64,000 bases of DNA, taken from positions 18,327,501 through 18,391,500 of the forward strand of contig JABWDB010000002.1 in NCBI GenBank assembly GCA_019614645.1, in the 5' to 3' direction. This document shows, in pieces, positions 59,769-64,000 of the stretch; the first letter of the stretch is position 1; the number at the start of each line of letters is the position of its first letter. This stretch comes from Stratiolaelaps scimitus. Its lineage: Eukaryota > Arthropoda > Arachnida > Mesostigmata > Laelapidae. The notes below the pieces were generated by a model. It ran no database searches and had not been told where the DNA came from. It saw only the letters and a list, made by a program, of their open reading frames with translations. The translations under genes were made by a program, and so were the position numbers.

Positions 59769-59795
59769 GGTGTATCTACTATCAGTAGATACACC
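59769..59795. repeat. Perfect 12-bp inverted repeat, 3-nt loop
   Basis: GGTGTATCTACT (59769-59780) pairs exactly with AGTAGATACACC (59784-59795). It is a compact hairpin about 190 bases downstream of the SINE-like tail. The loop is too tight and the stem too short for a typical microRNA precursor. Confidence 0.93.
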
Positions 59796-61477
59796 GCTTG
59801 AGACACACCCACATTCGCATGATTGTCTCAGCTAGCTTCGTCGTTCTTGTAGACCGAACTCATTGGCGTTTCCCGCTGACGAAGAGCCCAGCGTATCAGT
59901 ATCGACAAAAAAAATTGACTACTGCCAATCCGTACTACGTACGAATCTGTGCTTGAGTATGTGTGCACCACTGCTAATCCAGCATGGATGTTGGGGGTCC
60001 ACCCGCCTATTGCTGACTGAAGTCCCGTTTTCGTTGTCACCATTAAGAAATACATGCACACCGTTCCAACGCTGCCGAAGGATATCAAGCCTCATCAAGC
60101 CAATTCCCTATAGAATGACTCCTCTAGACCAGCTTGAGTAGAAGGTTCAACGTCACGAACGAGTGGAGTCTATGAGAGAGCACTCGCTCGACGTCACTCA
60201 ATACCTCATCGGCTACCTCAGTTCCATGCGTTGTACTCAAGTGCGAGCGACGCCGGAAGCCAGCTTCCAGGAGCAACAAACATCATGAAAAAAGGTAGGT
60301 CGAATTAGAAAATGTACACTCCGACGCCGCCTTCTCGTTTTGTGCTCGGGCCACATAACTAATACAAACGGCCAACGGGAGAAAGGAAGAATTTCTGGTT
60401 GCTGCTGCCGCTACTACTACTACTGCCTCTGCTGCTGCTGCTGCTGTTGCCACGCTTGCTGCTCATTTATCTTCTGATTTTTCCGTTGGTGATGATGTGT
60501 TGAATAACAAACATCCTGATAGTACTTAGACGCTTAGCTCCGTTCTACCTTTTGTGATCTTGAGAGATCGAGCGACAGATCAAGACAGAAGAAGGAGACA
60601 AAGAGCGAGTTCACGAATCACCGCCTCCACCGTCAGCACCCCCTTCAAATGCTGATATCAGGTATTCGGTCGGCTTTGGTGTCCTCCCTCGTTGTCGGGT
60701 ACCGCCAAACGGCGCCAGACCCACAGCGGATTGTGGACTGGAGATCTCCGTGCAGACGGCCGGCTGCGGGTCTCGCAGGCGGCAGCTCACTCGACACGCC
60801 AGCAATAGCAGTAGCGAGAAGGACACGAAAGCCGACCCCCGGGAGAAAAGAGTACCAGACGATAGACAAGCCATGTTGTCGAGGTTATCCACCCAGCAGG
60901 GATACCTATATAGGGATGTGCATGACACATACACGCAATCGCATTTCCATCCATCCGGTGTCTCTGGCTGCCTAGCTCGCGCATTTCTTTTTCACTTTGG
61001 ACAGCCGATCCTGCGTGAGCTATATCAAGATGGGTGGTGATTCGGTGGGCGAGGCCTCCTTCAACCTCTAACCCAAAAGGCTTTCGGCGTCAGTTCAAGT
61101 GATGACGACGACGACGACTCTCGTTGGAGATGACGCTGTACCGTCTCGTTTGTAACTATATAAGGTTTCACATTGGTTACGATGTGTATACGCCCGTGTG
61201 GGCATATAGGCTCGCACATAACATTCACACGTGATGTTTTTGATTGGAAAATGCCACTTGGGGGCAAACACAATACATATGTATTGGAAATAGGCCACAA
61301 TGCCGTTAGTAGATACAATGAGAGGTTCCAACCCTTGCAAAGCAGACAGCTAGCTAGAAGGTAAAATGGTACGGCAGCTGTTTACCTAGCGCCGATTAGC
61401 TATATATATATACCGTTGGCCCCAGCCCAGCACTACACATACCTACTCAACATGAGTAAATGAATAAAGAAAGTAAG

Positions 61478-61498
61478 TATATATATATATATATATAT
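61478..61498. repeat. (AT)n microsatellite
   Basis: Uninterrupted 21 bases, directly after GTAAG. Confidence 0.92.
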
Positions 61499-62865
61499 TT
61501 CTTGATTCTTCACATGTAGTACAATTCACTATTGTGTCGGGTTGAGATGGCAACGCTGTCACATGGTCCATCTCTCAGTGGCTTCTTTCTATTATACAAA
61601 CGAGGGGAAAAGAGGTCGGGAAACCAGACCCAGACAAAGGCGGACAGCTGCGTAACCAACGAGGAACAGCACGATAGATAGGCTCTCGACCAAATCGTCT
61701 AATACTAGTGGATAGAGCGAATCATTCAAAAGTGAGCAGCGACATGTTAACTCGTTTGACCCTTCCGAGAGTAGACTACGAACGTTCGTCTGATACATCA
61801 GTCGAAGCAGCGTCATGATCAACCGACTATGTATGCTCAGAATGATAGAAGGAGAACGGGGTGGTAGAGCGACATATACAAGTCCCTGTCTCTTCAAACA
61901 GGCTACGAGAAGTATTCGAAAAGACGCTACACCCACGAACAGCAGAAGTAACCATAATAATAAAAAGGTGGACATTTCGCATTCATGAATAATCATGGCC
62001 AATAAAATCAGGGTTATTAACGCGGTACAACAAAGATAGGTGTCCTTCCAGCACAATGGAGTAATCAACAAGGTTCGGGACGACCAAATAGCGAATGAGT
62101 TCCTCTAGTGTCGCATACAAATGGCCGAATCGACAAGGGACAACGAGAACAAGCCAGTGGTCTTCACGGTTGTTGATTGTTATGCACCGCAATTGGTGGC
62201 CTAATGCCGAAACGTGCCCATCCAGATCGCGCACATCACGCCGCGCCTCGTGCATCTCGCCCCTTTCTCCCTTTAAGAATATATATATATATATATACGT
62301 ATTCTGTCTAGCCCTGGACAAGTAGCAGTAATTAGCAACAAGCGGGTGTCCCTCTAAACATTCGTCCGAGTGTGCGACAGATATTCCGCAACATCGGCGT
62401 AGTATGTTGAAAGGTATGAGAGAAGATCAGAGCTCATATATTTCGTATGCGAATGACACAAATAACGATGTCGTCTTGTTGTTCCTGTGGTCAGTGATAA
62501 ATTCCGTTGACATTCGGAACCATTTATGGAGATGGTTTCAGAGCTGCGACCAGCGAGTTTGCTTCGACTGTTCGGCAGTTCGACGGTAGCAGCGGCAAAA
62601 GAAGTTCACGAAGAAGAGGTTTTCCGCCTTTCTCCGCAACCGTCTCGTACGAGTTACAAATGGCAGGACATTAACGTTATCCAGTGGGTGTCGACAGGTT
62701 GGAAGAACCAATAGGCCGCACAATCTGTCGTCGCGGTCGCAGGACAGAACAAGGGCCTGCCCATATTTCTACCTAGCGAACCTACCACACAAGTTGTTGC
62801 CTTATAGCCGGTTGCTCGCAGGACACATAAGCTCATATAGTGATGGTATTGTAGGACAGTTACTG

Positions 62866-62870
<5 letters not shown>

Positions 62871-62896
<26 letters not shown>
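62871..62896. repeat. (TC)n microsatellite
   Basis: Uninterrupted 26 bases. Confidence 0.94.
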
Positions 62897-62901
<5 letters not shown>

Positions 62902-63860
62902 ATTTGCTGGTCCGTTTACGATCGTATAGCTGACAACGAAATTATACGGAATAGGGTCCGCTGTGTGAGCAACACTGGCAGATGGTAACGAACCCTCAAA
63001 AACAATGCGCTAATATATATATATATATAGAGCGTCTATCTTGTGTGTATACGCGTCCCCGACTCTGGCAACAACTACGCCCATTGTCTGAAGATTTGGT
63101 CGGTAGCTTTGCTAGTGCGATTAATTGAACCTATTCAATTATTTATTTGAATGTGGCTCAAGCCACTACCCTGGGGTTTCTCTGCGTCGAGCTTTACAGC
63201 TGACTACATATAATCAAGGGGTTAAAAGGGCCTGATGATGAAAGATGATGAGGATGGTAATGAGGTAATTATTTTGCGCACCAGCTAGAGATCGCTGAAA
63301 ACAAAAACAGGGATATCCAGCTGCAATTGGCAGCACTAACTTATCGTGCATGAAACGCTGGATAATTCCATATCTGTTGAAGGACACAATACTTAGCCAA
63401 CAAGGGACCAAGTGCTAACCAGCAAGTGAATAGGTAACGGTTTGATTGGTTTATTAAAGGACGTTCGATGATATCGGATAACGCATTTGTCAATGATTCC
63501 TATGTGCGCATTTTGCACAGCAGCTGTTGCTCAACGATACCTCGAACTCGCTTGGGTAAATGCAAACAAATGCGCAAAACGACGAAATGTCAAACGCTAA
63601 CAGCAAGGGTCGGAATACGGAAACTTTACAATTGAAAAAAGTCTGTCTTCACGGTCTGTTCTGTCTACTCCAGCGATACGGTGTCCGCAGCACGCGACGG
63701 TACGCGCACGACCTGTACACACGGGGTCCTCTCCTTTCGTTCTTGTGTCGTCGTTGTCGCTGTTATAATAATCTCAGTAGTCGCAGTGGTATCATCGTCG
63801 ACCCCTGTCCTCCTCGTAGGTTTTCTTCTTTTCTTTTACTCTTCTTTCTACGAGTCAAAG

Positions 63861-63900
63861 ATAGAGAGAGAGAGAAAGGGAGGGAGGGAGTGGAGAGGTG
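63861..63900. repeat. Purine-rich (GA)n(GGGA)n tract
   Basis: GA run followed by three GGGA-type units. Confidence 0.85.
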
Positions 63901-64000
63901 GTGGCTATCAGTGACTTGGTCTTCTAACCAATCGTTCCCGCTGTGTCATTCGCTTGCCTCCGCTGCGTTCCCGTCGGGACCGGCCAACCGGCCCGCCCAT

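Larger units (their letters stand above)
57900..60300. other. AT-leaning spacer with SINE tail and hairpin
   Basis: (CT)n at 58264-58289, CT patches at 59018-59060, the SINE-like tail at 59502-59580 and the inverted repeat at 59769-59795. Nothing else recognised. Confidence 0.5.
60300..64000. other. Mixed stretch with AT and CT arrays to the window end
   Basis: CTA/CTG repeats at 60410-60450, GAC repeats at 61104-61118, (AT)n at 61478-61498, 62279-62297 and 63012-63029, (CT)n at 62871-62896 and a GA/GGGA patch at 63861-63900. The last 60 bases turn GC-rich (CCGGCCAACCGGCC), perhaps the edge of another island. The 159-codon minus frame 61592-62071 is Leu-rich and starts at a weak codon. I recognise nothing in it. 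Confidence 0.5.

Noticed and set aside
61592..62071. 159-codon minus-strand, Leu-rich frame that looks membrane-like
   Set aside because: Weak start codon, no recognised topology or family, and hydrophobicity follows from local AT/CT composition. Kept only as a mention in the regional entry.

Overview
This window looks like nuclear DNA of an animal, most likely an arthropod; I cannot name the species. Four things point that way. No convincing intact gene longer than about 150 codons is visible on either strand. Dinucleotide and trinucleotide microsatellites are very dense. CpG is not visibly depleted, as in lightly methylated arthropod genomes. Two families of decayed tRNA-derived short interspersed elements (SINEs) are scattered through it. 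There are no operons, CRISPR arrays, rRNA genes, intact tRNA genes or recognisable transposase or reverse-transcriptase genes. The sequence is best read as a gene desert, or as the introns and flanks of one or more large genes. The short coding calls below are candidate exons at low confidence, and none has a product I recognise.

Layout. Ordinary mixed-composition DNA alternates with GC-richer islands full of (CAG)n, (CTG)n, (GCC)n and (CT)n tracts. The islands lie near 2.3-3.0, 4.3-6.1, 9.0-10.0, 12.2-12.4, 23.5-25.1, 27.2-28.1, 32.6-33.3, 37.1-38.9, 52.1-53.1, 54.1-55.2 and 56.6-57.9 kb. These islands hold the longest open frames (up to 236 codons), but both strands and several frames are open together. 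That indicates stop-poor, GC-rich low-complexity sequence rather than proteins. Between the islands lie AT-richer stretches with (TA)n arrays, including a pure 121-bp (AT)60 at 43959-44079.

Repeats. SINE-like family 1 has two well-matched copies (3481-3645 plus, 22485-22665 minus) and a probable tail fragment at 1521-1578. Each full copy carries a box-B promoter motif. SINE-like family 2 has four related copies (10450-10775, 17856-18030, 43156-43270 minus, 59502-59580). They share a characteristic tail, and the first copy carries that tail twice. Other tRNA-like head fragments occur at 19781-19853, 20950-21010, 26685-26740 and 39512-39570. Several short inverted repeats are precise enough to form hairpins (10360-10404, 59769-59795, 32178-32210, 42008-42042, 12622-12671), and there is a perfect 20-bp palindrome at 7311-7330.

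Candidate coding pieces, all tentative: a minus-strand exon at 1203-1475 with coding-like codon-position composition and a Kozak-type ATG; signal-peptide-like starts at 32697 (plus) and 24040 (minus); and open segments at 6650-6970, 28932-29177, 39863-40081, 40599-40937 and 47158-47583. I see no evidence that these form a pathway or system.
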